The notes beneath the pieces are model-generated. The model was not told where the DNA came from and did no database searches. It worked only from the letters and a program-made list of their open reading frames with translations. A DNA stretch of 64,000 bases from Polytrichum commune (lineage: Eukaryota > Streptophyta > Polytrichopsida > Polytrichales > Polytrichaceae). Within the stretch, counting starts at the first letter, position 1. Every line of letters begins with the position of its first letter. Of the stretch, positions 23,161 to 35,900 are shown piece after piece. The DNA lies in contig OX485803.1 in NCBI GenBank assembly GCA_950295325.1, forward strand, positions 47,633,554 through 47,697,553, read 5' to 3'. The translations under genes were made by a program, and so were the position numbers.

Positions 23161-26027
23161 AACATTGTAGAATTGAAGGAAATGGTTACCGGGGACTTAC
23201 GACGAAATTCAAGGAATGTGGATACTTGAAATTTTACTTAGGCGTGAAAGAAATCCAAAAAATTTGGATACTTGAAACTACACCCTTGTGACTTGAGTAT
23301 ATTCTCAAGTAGGTCACTCTATAGGATTTTTGTGCACCACGTGTGGTGGAGGGTATTTGTTTAAGGGCTATTTACCTCCAAAGAAAAAAATTAAAAGCTC
23401 CCTATAATTACGTAATTCTCTAAAATGGCCTATTTTTTTGCACCCTACCATTACTCTTACTACCCATGTCATTGCAATTTTTTGTAGCCTACATTCCATT
23501 TAGTTAAAAAATTAATTTAAGAATATATGCAATGCAAAAGTGGTGGTAAAAAGCATGGCAACAAAAAGGCATAAAGCATACATACCATTGCAAAGACTAA
23601 GTGCAAAAATTTATCATACAGGTGAAAGACTTGTGCTTACCAAAACAAATATGAACTTGTGCAAAATATGTGTATTGTTAACCACATCACAGAAAAACAA
23701 ATGTGATAACATGATGCATTTCATTCCAAGACCACAACCTGAATGCTATCGTATAATTGCAAGTGATGAAGAACACAAGGATATTTAAGCATAATACAAT
23801 TTAAAATTTTCTTTAAAATTTGCAATTTTGCAGCCCATAGAACATAACCTTCATGCATCAAATAAAAAGGTTTTAAGGTGGAAACACAACAAGAGTGAGT
23901 GTATGTTCACAAACACAACATCCGCTTCATAAAAATGTGGCCCAAACACAAAAACCGCAACCATTGCAGCTATGCCAAAGTCCTATGGTTCCCTACAAGT
24001 TCGTGCAGGTGGGTTTAGGGTATGCAAAACAAAACAAACCTTTGTAACCATGTTTCATGCCTTAGTTTCCAATCATGCACCAAAAAAACATACAAACGTC
24101 AAGATCTAAGAGTAGGGGTTACCCAAACTCCCACATTGTCAACTGAACCATCACCATGACAAACAATGTATTCTCGCGGCCAACCTGAATTGAGGTGGAG
24201 ACGGATTGCATAGAGGTCTCTTAAATTGAGGTGTGCAAAAAAGCTCATGCGAAGGCGGTTAGGCATTGGCTTATTCAAAGCCCACAACTTATGCAATAAC
24301 TCCATGTGGGCATCAATGAATGGCCCACATTTTAAACCTATCTACCTTACTTGTAATGGAATTGTCTACTTTTAATGGACCCTTCATTATTTGGAATTCT
24401 TTTATAAATTTTATGTGGACAAAATTTAATCCTCCTTATATTATGCCGCACGTCATTTTTTAAATGCACTAAGTGAACTACCCGGGAGCATATTAGCCAA
24501 TTTCAAATACTTGAACAAAGCAAAACACATAAGCTGAGGCATATATAGTTACAAAGGTGAAGATTCAAAGCGACTTACCAAGAATTACACTCAAGTGAGA
24601 TTAGATAGTGAACTTCTCAAGTGTACCCAGTGAACACCATGAGGAATCTAGTCGATGGGAAAGAAGACAACCTTACAAAGAGACATTCTATGGTGAAGGG
24701 AATATCATGCCAAACCGTCAAGTAGGCCTCACATCCCCTCATGCTCAAAGATACTTAGAAATTCACTTCAAATGAGTTGCATTGTAGCAACTCAGTAGAT
24801 TTAGTTTTGACGATTGAAATCACGTTTGACCACTCATGAGAAATTCTTAAATAAAAGAAACTTAGTATTTGACAAGAAGAATTCTCGACCTAGGCTTTGA
24901 ACTTTTATTGTAAGTAAAATTCGTATCATGAATGATGTTAGATATACAAGGTTCCTAATACTCTAAGGACACTTAACCGTGACATTAGAATTTCAGGGAA
25001 TGTAAAATCTTGAGATCCTTGAACGTTTAACCCATGCAAATTCCAATGATTCTTTGAACAAATCAAGAGATAGAATTAAGAATTTACTCACTAAGGAACT
25101 AAGACATATAACCGTGCATAATAAGGTGAGTGAGGAATCATATAACCTTCACAATCCATGTCGAGATAATTAAAAGTTTGGTAATCCTAGTTCACCCTTG
25201 AATGATAGGATGTTATTGCTAAGATTTAGGGAGCTGTAGAACCATTTTTCTGGCTATAGCCTAGCCGAATTAGGCAATTCTCCATTTTTGATGATTTTCA
25301 TCTGGCCATTAGCAACTGGAAGTCATTCAGAGTAGGATGTGAAGGCAATTGTCATTTCAGGCGGTTAGGAGCTCTAACCAACTGCTCCTCTTCCCGGATT
25401 CTATGAGGAGGAGGCAGCCAAGGGGAAGAGCATGCTAATTTCCAAATTAGAAATCAGACATAGTCTCAGAATATAGCAATAGGCTGGTAGAGCCTCAACG
25501 CTCAGTGATTGAGGTTGAGTGCAATTAGGCATACTCCGAGTGTGATACTCAAGAGAAACATAGCAATATACTGTTGAGAACCGAGTGATTCGGGATCTCA
25601 TGACTTTCACTTTTATATGAAGAATATATAAATTTGATGAGCAATAATCTTAATACATGTGCACCACAGTTGTGATGGTTGTCGTGAATGTTTGCTTTGG
25701 AATGTAATGTCCGGAGTGTAATTGAGCCGTAGGTAATGACTGGATGAGTTAACTTGAGCAAGATTATGTCAGAAACTGTGAGTAGGATTACTGAGAAGCC
25801 AAGTCGAGAGTAAGAACATATATTCTAGCGATAGGCTGAAGAAGGAGAAAAGTTTGAATGAGAGTCAAAGAGTGACAGTTATAGAGATCTGCATTATCAG
25901 AAAGCAATGATAGTAAAAGGCTTGAGGGCGATGGCTGAGAAGACGTTGAATAGTCAGAAGGGCATATAGACTCAAGAAGGTTGTGAGAGCCTTAGGCCAG
26001 TTTGATGGAGTGATCCTAGGGTATTGC

Positions 26028-26030
<3 letters not shown>
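23161..26030. other. AT-rich intergenic sequence, no gene recognised
   Basis: I find no supported gene. Near 23331-23420 the sequence CACGTGTGGTGGAGGG followed by GGGCTATTTACCTCC resembles the ends of the insertion at 41.92 kb and a motif at 58.09 kb, so a related element fragment may start here. The remainder is unassigned. Confidence 0.4.

Positions 26031-26060
<30 letters not shown>
26031..26060. repeat. (AG)15 microsatellite
   Basis: This is an uninterrupted AG dinucleotide run. Confidence 0.95.
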
Positions 26061-26063
<3 letters not shown>

Positions 26064-27666
26064 CTTGAGAGGTGCGATCGCGTGTTCGTTGGCAAGATAA
26101 AGAAACCATCGAGCCAAGGGGCTGAAGCTGAAGAAATGTCGAGAGGATGTAAATGAGGCAAGTAGTCTGAGAGGACGCAGTAAAGGCTGAGAGGCTTGAG
26201 AGAAGCAAGGCCATTACCAAAAGAGAGATTAAGTGGCCATAGCCATATTCAAGGGCATATGCTTGAGTGACAGAGATAGACGTTACCCGGCGAACACCGA
26301 GGTAGGGGTATAGCCTGGGTAGGTTCACTGTACCCGAGAGGAAGGAAGGCAAGAAGTCTATAGCGGGTAGGCCATAGGCTGCTAGGACGTTACCCAAAAG
26401 AGAAGAAGGCGTTACTACCAAAAAGTAAGATTATAACCAGTGCAAGTTCTTAATAAAAACAACGGACTAAATTAAAGCTTTAACACATGATATCGCCTAG
26501 CTTGTTATGTGTTGTTCTATGTATTGATGGTGTGGATGTTTTTGAGATGAATTGCCAAGTTTACCAAAAGGCGAAGATGATGGCTATTAGCTCTACAAGA
26601 CTTGCATGATGGTTGTAAGTTGATTAAAGAAGAAATTAAATTGTTGAATTACCGCAATCGTGATTTATGATGATCAAAGACTATGCAGTTACAAAAAGAC
26701 ATTACCCCGGACTTTGTCCCGACTATGAGCCATTGACTACTTGCCAAGCTATTGACTGAAATAGGTCAAAGACATAGAGTGATAGAAGATTCCCTGAACA
26801 AAGGACGGAATCACTCACGACGGATGATTCACAAATGAAGACCAAGGTAATTTCGCAATGATATTGCAAAGCTTTAGAGTGAAGAACCTAATGTTGAGCT
26901 AAGTGTATAGAAGATAAAAGGTTTAGCCATCCGGCAATGAACTTGGTGGAATTTCAAACTAATCATTGATAACACTGACCTAATCGCGAATAACATAGAA
27001 GAAACAACCATATGGCAACAAAGTTTGTGGAATTCAGAGTAACGCCAAGAAAACGTTGACCTAATTGCGAAATCCACAAGAGAAAAACATAGGAACTTGG
27101 AGAGAAGCCACTAAGTGCATAATACTTTAAAAATAGGTGACCACTTACATGTTGAATGCACTAGTGCAATGGCTACGTAGCTCAAAAAGCTTCTATTTTG
27201 GCTGGAGGAATCGGTAGGCAGAATGATCGTGTTTGGTGTTAGGAGCAATGATCTTGAAGGCAACCCTAATGAGAGTCTCTCCAATGCCTCAATATTCCAA
27301 TGTGTCTGCCCTCTCCTCTTCACCGTGAGTGAAGTACATGCATTTGAAATCTTCTTGTTCACCCTTGTCAGCCCTAAACCCCCACCCTTGTGCGTCGTAG
27401 TCCGGGTGAGAATATCGGGCTCACATGTCCATAGTCAACATTCCCATCCCTGGGGTCTAACCCCAAGCACCCACAATGTAAATGTCAAACACCACACTTT
27501 ATTGAAAGAGAACACAAGGTAGGCAGTATTGATAAATACTCTTTTCCTTTGTATGCATCCCTATACCCTTACTCATTAGGTTCCCACCACACCACACATA
27601 AACCCTAAACCCCACTACAATTAACTTCTTGGAGTTAAAGGTTGACACCAACACTAAGTCACCATC
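26061..27666. other. Unassigned sequence with an ~81-bp diverged duplication
   Basis: No gene is recognised. At about 26930-27095 an ~81-bp unit (GGCAA...GGAATTTCA...TTGACCTAAT(C/T)GCGAA) occurs twice, at 26933 and 27014. The part after 27360 is richer in C. Confidence 0.4.
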
Positions 27667-28084
27667 CACTACTAGAAAATCATGACCAAATCAACAAAAA
27701 ATCAACAGATCTTTGTCGATCCGGGCACTGCAATGACCGATTTCACTGATTTTTGAATTTTTGTAAAAATCAACAGTTTACTGCCTACATTTTTGTTGAT
27801 TAGAATAGTACAATGACCAAATCAACAAAATTTTAGTAAATGTGAAATATTTTTTGAATATTTTTGGGAATATTCTAGAATCTATTGGAATATTGTAAAA
27901 TCTTTTTAATTTTTTGCAATTTATGGACTTGTAAGTGTATGGGTATGGAAATAATTACGAATTCAAAGGTGTTTAAATATTATAAATATTATATTAGTTG
28001 ATAGTTAATATTATATATGTATTAATATTATTATATTAATACGTATAATATGTATATAATATATGTAACATATAATATATATAT

Positions 28085-28107
28085 GTGTATGTATGTATGT
28101 ATATATG

Positions 28108-28141
<34 letters not shown>

Positions 28142-28440
28142 TGTATGTATATAATATATGTAACATATATGTATATATATAATATATGTAACATATATGT
28201 ATATAATATATGTAACATATATGTATATAATATATGTAACATATATGTATATAATATATGTAACATATATGTATATAATATATGTAACATATATGTATAT
28301 AATATATGTAACATATATGTATATAATATATGTAACATATATGTATATAATATATGTAACATATATGTATATAATATATGTAATATATATGTAACATATA
28401 TGTATACAATATATGTAACATGTATGTATATAATATATAA
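28085..28440. repeat. TATG microsatellite and 24-bp minisatellite inside the CACTA element
   Basis: A TATG run at about 28085-28150 is followed by roughly 11 copies of a 24-bp unit containing ATAATATATGTAACATATATG. TAAC recurs at 28213, 28237, 28261, 28285, 28309, 28333 and 28357. All reading frames through it are open simply because of the repeat and are not genes. Confidence 0.9.
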
Positions 28441-28603
28441 TATATAAATATGTATACATTTACAGTAAATATATACAGTATATATTTACTGTAATTATAT
28501 ACTGTATATATTTACTGTAAATATATACATCAAGTAGGTAGTAAAGAGAAATTAGTGGCCTTATTCTAGAAAGGTTTAAAACACTCCATTTATATCATGT
28601 GTG

Positions 28604-28830
28604 ATGTGATGACCTAGTGGTTAAGGCACATGTGTGGGTATCACTAGGTGCAAGGTTCGATTCCCGTGGCCGACACCTTCGGCCTTGGCCTTGCCACCTA
28701 TGTGAGTGGTAGGTAGTCTATACTTGTAGGTGAGGTATTGGTTGAGGGTTACTTGGGAGGGGTTAGGAATTGCAGATCTGACATTTATTCATTTTTTATT
28801 TTTTAATGTTATATATATATATATAAAATA
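28604..28830 (+). mobile_element. tRNA-derived SINE-like segment
   Basis: A pol III A-box-like segment (CCTAGTGGTTAAGGC, ~28613-28627) is followed by a perfect B box (GGTTCGATTCC, 28654-28664) at tRNA-like spacing. A non-tRNA body follows, then a T-rich tail at ~28790-28806. It does not fold as an intact tRNA because the T stem is unpaired. I could not define target duplications, so its edges are approximate. Confidence 0.6.
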
Positions 28831-28979
28831 AGTTTTTTTAAAAAAATATTTTTGTGACCATATCAACAGAAAAAATCAACAAAATTGTGTTACATCATGT
28901 CCAGGTCAACGCGTCCTAAGTAACAACCGCGACCAACGCCTTTCTGTTGATCCGGACGCAAAATTTTCTACTAGTGATC

Positions 28980-30649
28980 CTACCCTTGTTCTACCTAAAT
29001 CTAAACTAATCAATTCAATGCCCAGCTTTAAGTCCATTTAACATCACTTCACCTCAAGATCACTAATCTATCATTAAAATGCTAATCAATGTGCCTGGTA
29101 TTCAAAGGCAAGCATTCCCTCCAGTCTCAACCGAATGCCTTCTTCGGTTCTGCCACCTACTCTGCTAGAACCCAGTCACTACCCCTGCCCCTGATTCTGC
29201 AGTCTTTCCCCTAGCAGCCGTAGCCTCGAGTGCAAAGAGCTCTCTGCTGCAGTGTTGGCCACATCCAGCTGCCGCTGCCTCAAACTCCCAGTCCCCTTGC
29301 CAGCGCTACATTCAAATCCCTGCACTGATGCGGCCACTCGCTCCTACCTGCCACCTCCCTTCATTACCATTTTCCTTGGTGGCGAGCAATTCATATGAGA
29401 GCGGCCCTGCTCATCTCCGTCTCCCTCGGACATGCAACAACATGGGGGATGAAGCAGCCATATGAGTGATTTTTCATTCTTAGCGACCTTGGATTCGGAT
29501 TCAAGTCAATGCAAAAGAAACGAGAGAATGGCTTCCCTCACGGCCAGCAAAATGCCTCCCCCGCATAGTAGCATCCCTCCGAATCCAGCCAAGTCCTCCC
29601 AATTTCTTTCTTCCCCAGTGGCTATTGTAATTCGAATTGATGAGTTTAGCTGTGGAACGCCCTTAAGGACCCAACATTCTCCCCTGCCGCATCCAACTCT
29701 ACTCAGGAGTTTAACCACTCTCTCCTTCAATTCCTCCATATCTCCAGGCCCCATTCAGCGCTCAATGCTTGCCTCCTCTGTCTGTGAGGATTCCCTGCTG
29801 CCGAACACAGCCCAGTTGTGCTTCATCCTCGCATTGTGGGCAGTTGACCCAAACTCTCACCCTCTTGCTGATCCTCTTGCGCCCTCCCATTTCCAACACA
29901 CTATGTTCCCTCTCGCCTCCCTCTAACCTGTCAATCTCCCTCGAGGCTCCTGGACCCCCCTCGCTGCCGAGCTCAGCTCTTTTCGGGCTGCCACCATTCC
30001 CGTTACCAGCGGTTCGGCTCATCCACAACCGGGACCACTCCTTAATGGTCACTTCATAAGCCTATAATGAACAATAAAGCTCGGCCTAAGCCGGGGTTCC
30101 CCGCAAGACTTAAATCCTAAAAACCCTTACTCTAAACTTTCCCTACTTGTAACTAACCCCTAGTCCATCCATCAAGGTCAAATCCCCGCTAACTTCTACT
30201 CAAACTACCAATTCACAAAACAATCCTAAGCACTAAAGTTCCACTCTTTTTATATTTTTGAATCATTGAACCACATCCAAAGTATAGATTCTAATGATCT
30301 TTTGAGGTTAGGGACACATGTGGGCACCATATTGGGCTCACAACCCTAAATTCATTGACAGAAGTCCTTCAATAACTACAATTATATTGTGATCCTCATA
30401 GACTGTGTGTGATGATTGCTATGAAGAACAATCACCCCCTTTATAGAAGCCACTTGATGGCGTGGCATATGATGTCACATCCATGGGATAATGATGGCAC
30501 ATCATCATGTTCATGCTCATGTCCTAATTAAATATGTTTCATGTTGCAATGTCCCAATTACACGTGTCCTTGGGCCATGTGTTGTTCCATGTACAAAACA
30601 CCATATATCATGTTCCATCATGTGTGTTGCATGGAACATGGCAGCCTGA
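28980..30649. other. GC-richer unassigned region, possible - strand retroelement
   Basis: Base composition rises sharply from about 29100 to 30060. Long open stretches exist on both strands (for example 29462-29926 + and 29762-30052 -), but none resembles a protein I know. At 30436-30446 the - strand has TATAAAGGGGG with a plausible downstream start, which would fit an LTR or promoter reading into the GC-rich part. No LTR pair was found. Confidence 0.35.
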
Positions 30650-31769
30650 GGGCCGGTTTACACTATGGACCATGAAGTTGGACCATGGCTCTGCAAGGCA
30701 ACCGATGAGCTGCTGAAGTTGTCCCGGGACAACTTCGGTTTACACTAAGAAAAAAATGTCAGAGGGACCATGAAGGTCGAGGTCCCCAAAACATAATTTT
30801 TAAGGCCTAATAAATGCACTGAAATGGTCCAACGGGTTTTGCGGTGAGACAGGCAAAAGTGGTGGTCCGGTAGGAAAAGGCAAGGGCCCATGGCAGAGAA
30901 ATCACATTTTAGTAATTTTTAATGAATCAACCCTCTATGTGCCTTAGTCATAGCCCATGAGACATGCCATTACTACCTTGTCCTACCCCTTAAACCGGCT
31001 CCCACGTGTTTCACCAAACAACGTGGGACATCTAAAACTCAAGAATTTGAGTGCAGATTTGTTTTTTGGCTCTACCAACTTAAATGTTTTGAATTTGTGG
31101 GCTTGTAATATACCGTTGGAAAGGTCTTGAAAATACCTTTCCAATGGTATATTACACACCCCAAGAAAATGTAAAATTACAGTTGAAAAACAAAAAAGAA
31201 ACATCTGTAGTCGTTTAGTGACTGTAGATCAGGGTGGTCAAAAGAACTGCAATGGGAAATCTTCTAACACAAATCATCAAAGAATTGAACTTTAGTGTTG
31301 AGCAAGCTATGGTGGTAACAACATTAAATATAATCAAACACTAAATATCTTATTTAGTGTAGTGACAACACAAGGTATATGTCACATGTAAATTACAATG
31401 AACATGTACAAATTAAATCGCTCATTTTTGGGGAAAAATTGTTGTGAGAAGATTTGCAAGCCACATCTTCGACACATTTAACAAGAAGTGAAGACAAGTG
31501 AAGCCCAAGAAAAGACAAGAGAATGGTCAAACTGAATTTTTTTCAAAATTGCCCTTTTTGGGCATGTATTAAAAAAATCAACACCTTTACATTTTGGTGT
31601 ATGGTCATTCTTCTTGGTCCACATTCGGTTTACACGTAGTGAGGGGCCCAAGTCTCTTAAAACTAATTTTTTATGAAGTCAGACCATGCAAGTCGGACCA
31701 TGAACTGGGACCATTGACAAAGGCCATCTTCCATGGTCCGACTTCATGGTCCATAGTGTAAAATGGCCC
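30650..31769. mobile_element. PIF/Harbinger-like non-autonomous element, 1120 bp
   Basis: The ends are inverted repeats of ~42 bp: the left begins GGGCCGGTTTACACTATGG and the right is its near-complement ending CCATAGTGTAAAATGGCCC. A 3-bp direct repeat TGA flanks both sides (30647-30649, 31770-31772), and a 3-bp duplication is the rule for this superfamily. An internal palindrome lies at about 31103-31156 (ATACC-TTGGAAAGG and its inverse). There is no transposase. Confidence 0.85.
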
Positions 31770-31772
31770 TGA

Positions 31773-32997
31773 GTCACTATAATGGGGGTTGGGGGATGGG
31801 GATTGTTCTTGTCAAACGCTATAGCTGGCTCTATGTACCTTGTGTCATATTTGCGGATAGGTCCCGCCTAAAGAACCAGCTAGTTGCTGCTAGTTTATCT
31901 GACTTCTTTTACACACATTGGCTCATATAATGTGAGGGCAACTCGGGCCTACAACCCTGTGTATGACCCAGGATCTGGTAACTTTAACGATCTTCAAAGC
32001 ACGAACTACCACCTAATCCATATTGCCTGACTTAACAAATCGTTAAAAAAAATCCTTGCATGCAAGTAGTAACAAACTTATATCTTGTAATTTTAAGGCC
32101 TGCTCAATTTACAGATTCCTTGTTCTGGTAACAAGAAGCAGGGCATTTGACAACCTAAATAGTCACAAATCACAACCCATAACTTAGTAGATCATTCAGC
32201 ATTATTCTATCGCCTTTATTCTATAAGAATAGCCAAAAAGACATAAACCAATTGCACCAACTTAATAAACCAATTAACTCATAGTTAAAATGGAAGAAAG
32301 GATCATCCCTTGCACTTTGATTTCCAACTCGATCAGAATTATCTCTATTCTTCAGATTGAAGAGTAAAGGGCTAGCATTGAGGTCCAGGACTGTGCCACT
32401 AAAACCCTTCTTGTTTACTTCAACGCACATCCCATGAAACACCCTGAAGAAGCACGAAATAGAGAACTCCCTCGCCTTTGCTTGTTTGATAATCCCATGG
32501 CGATTTTGGCTTCTTTTGTAACACAACTAGTTTGGAGCAGTGTTGCACTGGTATATAGGTAAATGCATGGTATCAATTCACAATATCAACAATGGCATCA
32601 AAGAAGCACAATATCAAATTTGCAATACCAGTCAAATATTGATACTTGGTGGGTATTGCAAGATGAGTGAACCTTCACACCCAAGTAAAATTTACCCTGG
32701 TATCAATATGTACTAGGATGGTATTAACCTTAGTGCATGTCATATAGACCTGGATGGCATCATGGCAGTAACTCCAAATAAAAATACAAGTATATGTACC
32801 CCTGAATAGAAGTAGCAACCATATTCTAGTGTTCTAACAATGTGTGAAGAGGCCCATGGATTTGTGTCAACTTGAATTTCAGTGACTGCACATCTGCAGC
32901 CACACCAAACAGAATTGGTGGAACAGTTTACTATTCAGCAGCCGGATTTGCAATCGTAGTTTATGGAGTTGATCAAAATTTCAAAAGAATAAAATGG
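31773..32997. other. Intergenic, no gene recognised
   Basis: AT-rich sequence without a supported coding region. The final few hundred bases are expected to hold the 3' UTR of the downstream-facing MUTYH gene, which ends at 32998. Confidence 0.4.
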
Positions 32998-35900
32998 CTA
33001 ATGATTGGTCCGTTTTTGCTTGGTTACACTAGCTAATGCTTGTTGCTTTTCTCGCAAAGCTGAGAACATTTTGTAGACCTGCACAAGCACGGTACATGGT
33101 GTAAGTCCCCTAATGCCAATGATCAGACACAAAAATTTACTCTTCACAGAGCCACACAGCAATTTTGAGGTGGGGGAGATCTTTTCTCCACATATTTTCC
33201 TTGGAGTTTAGGGCCCAATCTTTCAAAGCTATGCATATTTGGAAGACAAGATATCTACTTTATAATATCTACATTATGTCGCCACTCCCACTAACATATT
33301 TTGAGATAACATACCTTCTTGACACCACTAGTCAATCCAAGGCTTTTTATACTAGTCACATCAACCCATTTTGTCATGACACCATTTTGCATCGCCAATC
33401 TGCACTTGTGTGTAGAATCATCTGCACATCCATACAAATACCAAAGCTTTAATTGATACAAGTAGGTAGCTCATTTGGGGTGTTCTACTTGACGCAAGTA
33501 ACGCTAGTCATTACCAACATATGACCCAATCTTACTATCAAGATAATAATAGTGAGGCACTTACCACAACATTGCAGCACAAGCAACTCGATAAACATGT
33601 GAAGGCGAATATGTGAGAAAACATGGACATAAGTTCCAATCTCTTCACGTTTTTTAACCAAGTACCCTCCTGTTCCAATTTTGAAGCCAAGTGTGTTTTC
33701 TAGATAACTATCCATTGCTGTCAATCTCAACTCCACACTGCTATTTGGAGTATCAAGAGGCGCAGATGGAAATTCCCACAAGCCAGCTAGCAATCCTGTT
33801 GGAGGCCTTTGCACTAAAAGCAAGGAGGAGGCTGCTGCTGGAGTGGATTTCATTTGAGATGATTCAAGTTCTACAATGCACACAGCAACATATTCTTCTC
33901 GTGGGGCAGCCTTCGGAACTTTAGCTGGAAATTCTGTCACAGATGTGACATTATTCTGGGAAGCTAGTTTCAGGGCTATGCAGTGGCTTGCAATGGGGCA
34001 GGAAGAGCACGATGGACTTGTCGGAGTGCAAATTGTGGCACCAAGCTCCATCAAAGCTTGGTTGTAATCTCCCGGTCTCTCTTCATCAACTAATTGTGTT
34101 GCTAAGGTCCTGCACGGGCAAATAATACTTGAGCCAACATGATGAACCAACTAAAAAACGAAAAAAGAAGAAGAGGATAATGCCTATGTAACCAACACAA
34201 GGATGCCTTCCAGAGTCTCTATGCCCACAGGCCACTGCCTCAATTAAGAGGTGGACTCTTTCTAACGACCATAACCAGGGCAACCCCCACAGTGATTGGC
34301 TGGACCATGGCAGGTACCACTAGCATGGCACAGTGGAGAATATAACCCACCCACTTGCAAGGTGGAGATGAATCCCAACCACTCAAGCTATGGGTTTGAT
34401 GCTCAAGATGATTAAGTTAAGGAATGTGACCCTAATGTGGACACTACCAACTCCAGACATTTCTGACCATTGGATCGGCTCAGCAGTTGTCTCGTCCAGC
34501 TAGCGATTGCGATGAATCACAAAAATTGTAATCTCAAGTTTTGGAATGGGAGTAAAGATGCAAAGATCTCCAAAGTCCAAAGTCAAGATTCTCTTTCTCT
34601 TAAAATGATTGCTTAGACCCTCATGATTGTGATGTTCACTATTGGACATAGAACGATGTATAATTGGAGCACATAGTTCAATCTCATTGTAAAACATGTG
34701 TGATTTTGGTGTTCATTCTTAACTTAAAGCCTTGCCATATATCACTTGGATATAGGTGTCTGATTAAGAAGCGTGACTACATAAGGCCCACATATCATAC
34801 AGGAAAGGAATACTGAACACTTTCTGTCATAAAAACCTATGAAGATCATCCCCAAGTTACACCCAACTCCTAAAACCCCAAGAACCTTCACTGTTTGCAA
34901 TAGTAATATAACCCTGTTTCACAAAATGCAATAGAGATCATTTTGTAGCCTTTGAAAAGTTAGCAAGCAGAGTAAATTACCAGAAAAGCTTGACAGTTGA
35001 GGAGGCTTTTGGATTCATTGATATGGCTCGTAATCTGCACAAAACTCGGATCACGTTGCCATCAACCACAGGTACTGCCTGCATTTAAATACCATGAGGA
35101 TTAAGGTCACTTAAGAAATGCTTCCTGGAGAGATTTGCCATCTATGACTCAGGTTAAGAATCAAAGAGCAAAATATATGTCAACATTTGTACCAGAAAGC
35201 TACCCTTCCCATCCAGAGATACATAGACTCATATTGTACTGATGACAACCTGATTCTCAAACTGTTGCGTGCCAGTAGAATATTAGAGCCCAAGAAACAC
35301 TTAGAATGCAATAGGTGCTCTCTAATGTAACTACATTTTTACAATTTTATGTGAAACTTGAATACAATGCAGGTTAATCAACCTGTTTAAAAGCTATAGA
35401 GGCTATTGCTCCAGCTGTGTAGCTCCCAATACCAGGCACTTTATGCAGCTCTTCCATGGTCCGAGGAAACTTTCCACCTAGATTTTTTACAATTTGTTTT
35501 GCACCCTGCACAGAAATAATTAGAACATTGATGAACAGCATATTTGACAAGATAAAAATTCAGTCATGAACAATCACATCTAGAATCTACAGAAACATAT
35601 ATTTGATCAAAATGAAAAATGAAAAAAGGGTGTCAATACTCAGTCTCCCATTAGAACTAATAGGATATGGGTATTCTTTAAACTGGCAATGGTAGTCATT
35701 CGTGGCCATGCCATTTCCGGATGCAAATAAAATAAAGGTCTGTTCTCAATCAGGAGGTATTACAGAGAAGAAGTGGAGAAGCTGAATGAACTACCACATG
35801 AATGTAGATAGTTGAGAAAGACGATCCTAAGCAAACAGGACTAGGCTTATTTGAGTGGATTACCTCATGAGTATAGAAAGGTGAGAAAGTAGATTCTAGG

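Larger units (their letters stand above)
27667..28976. mobile_element. Non-autonomous CACTA (En/Spm-type) element, 1310 bp
   Basis: The 5' end reads CACTACTAGAAAAT. The 3' end reads ATTTTCTACTAGTG, whose reverse complement differs at one position. The element is flanked on both sides by the 3-bp target duplication ATC (27664-27666 and 28977-28979). Subterminal ATCAACA/TGTTGAT motifs occur at both ends, as expected for CACTA transposase-binding regions. There is no transposase, so the element depends on a partner elsewhere. Confidence 0.93.

Noticed and set aside
28148-28440. CRISPR-like array
   Set aside because: The units are contiguous tandem repeats with no unique spacers, in a plant CACTA element.
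28011-28459. Long open frames on both strands encoding Tyr/Ile repeats
   Set aside because: They are products of the 24-bp AT-rich minisatellite, which lacks stops in several frames. There is no codon signature or homologue.
28611-28680. Functional tRNA gene
   Set aside because: A and B boxes are present but the T stem does not pair and no acceptor stem is found. A SINE-like relic fits better.
29462-29926. 154-residue + strand frame as a gene
   Set aside because: Composition is Ser/Pro-rich from a GC-rich segment, equally open on the other strand, with no recognisable domain. It is kept only as an unexplained region.
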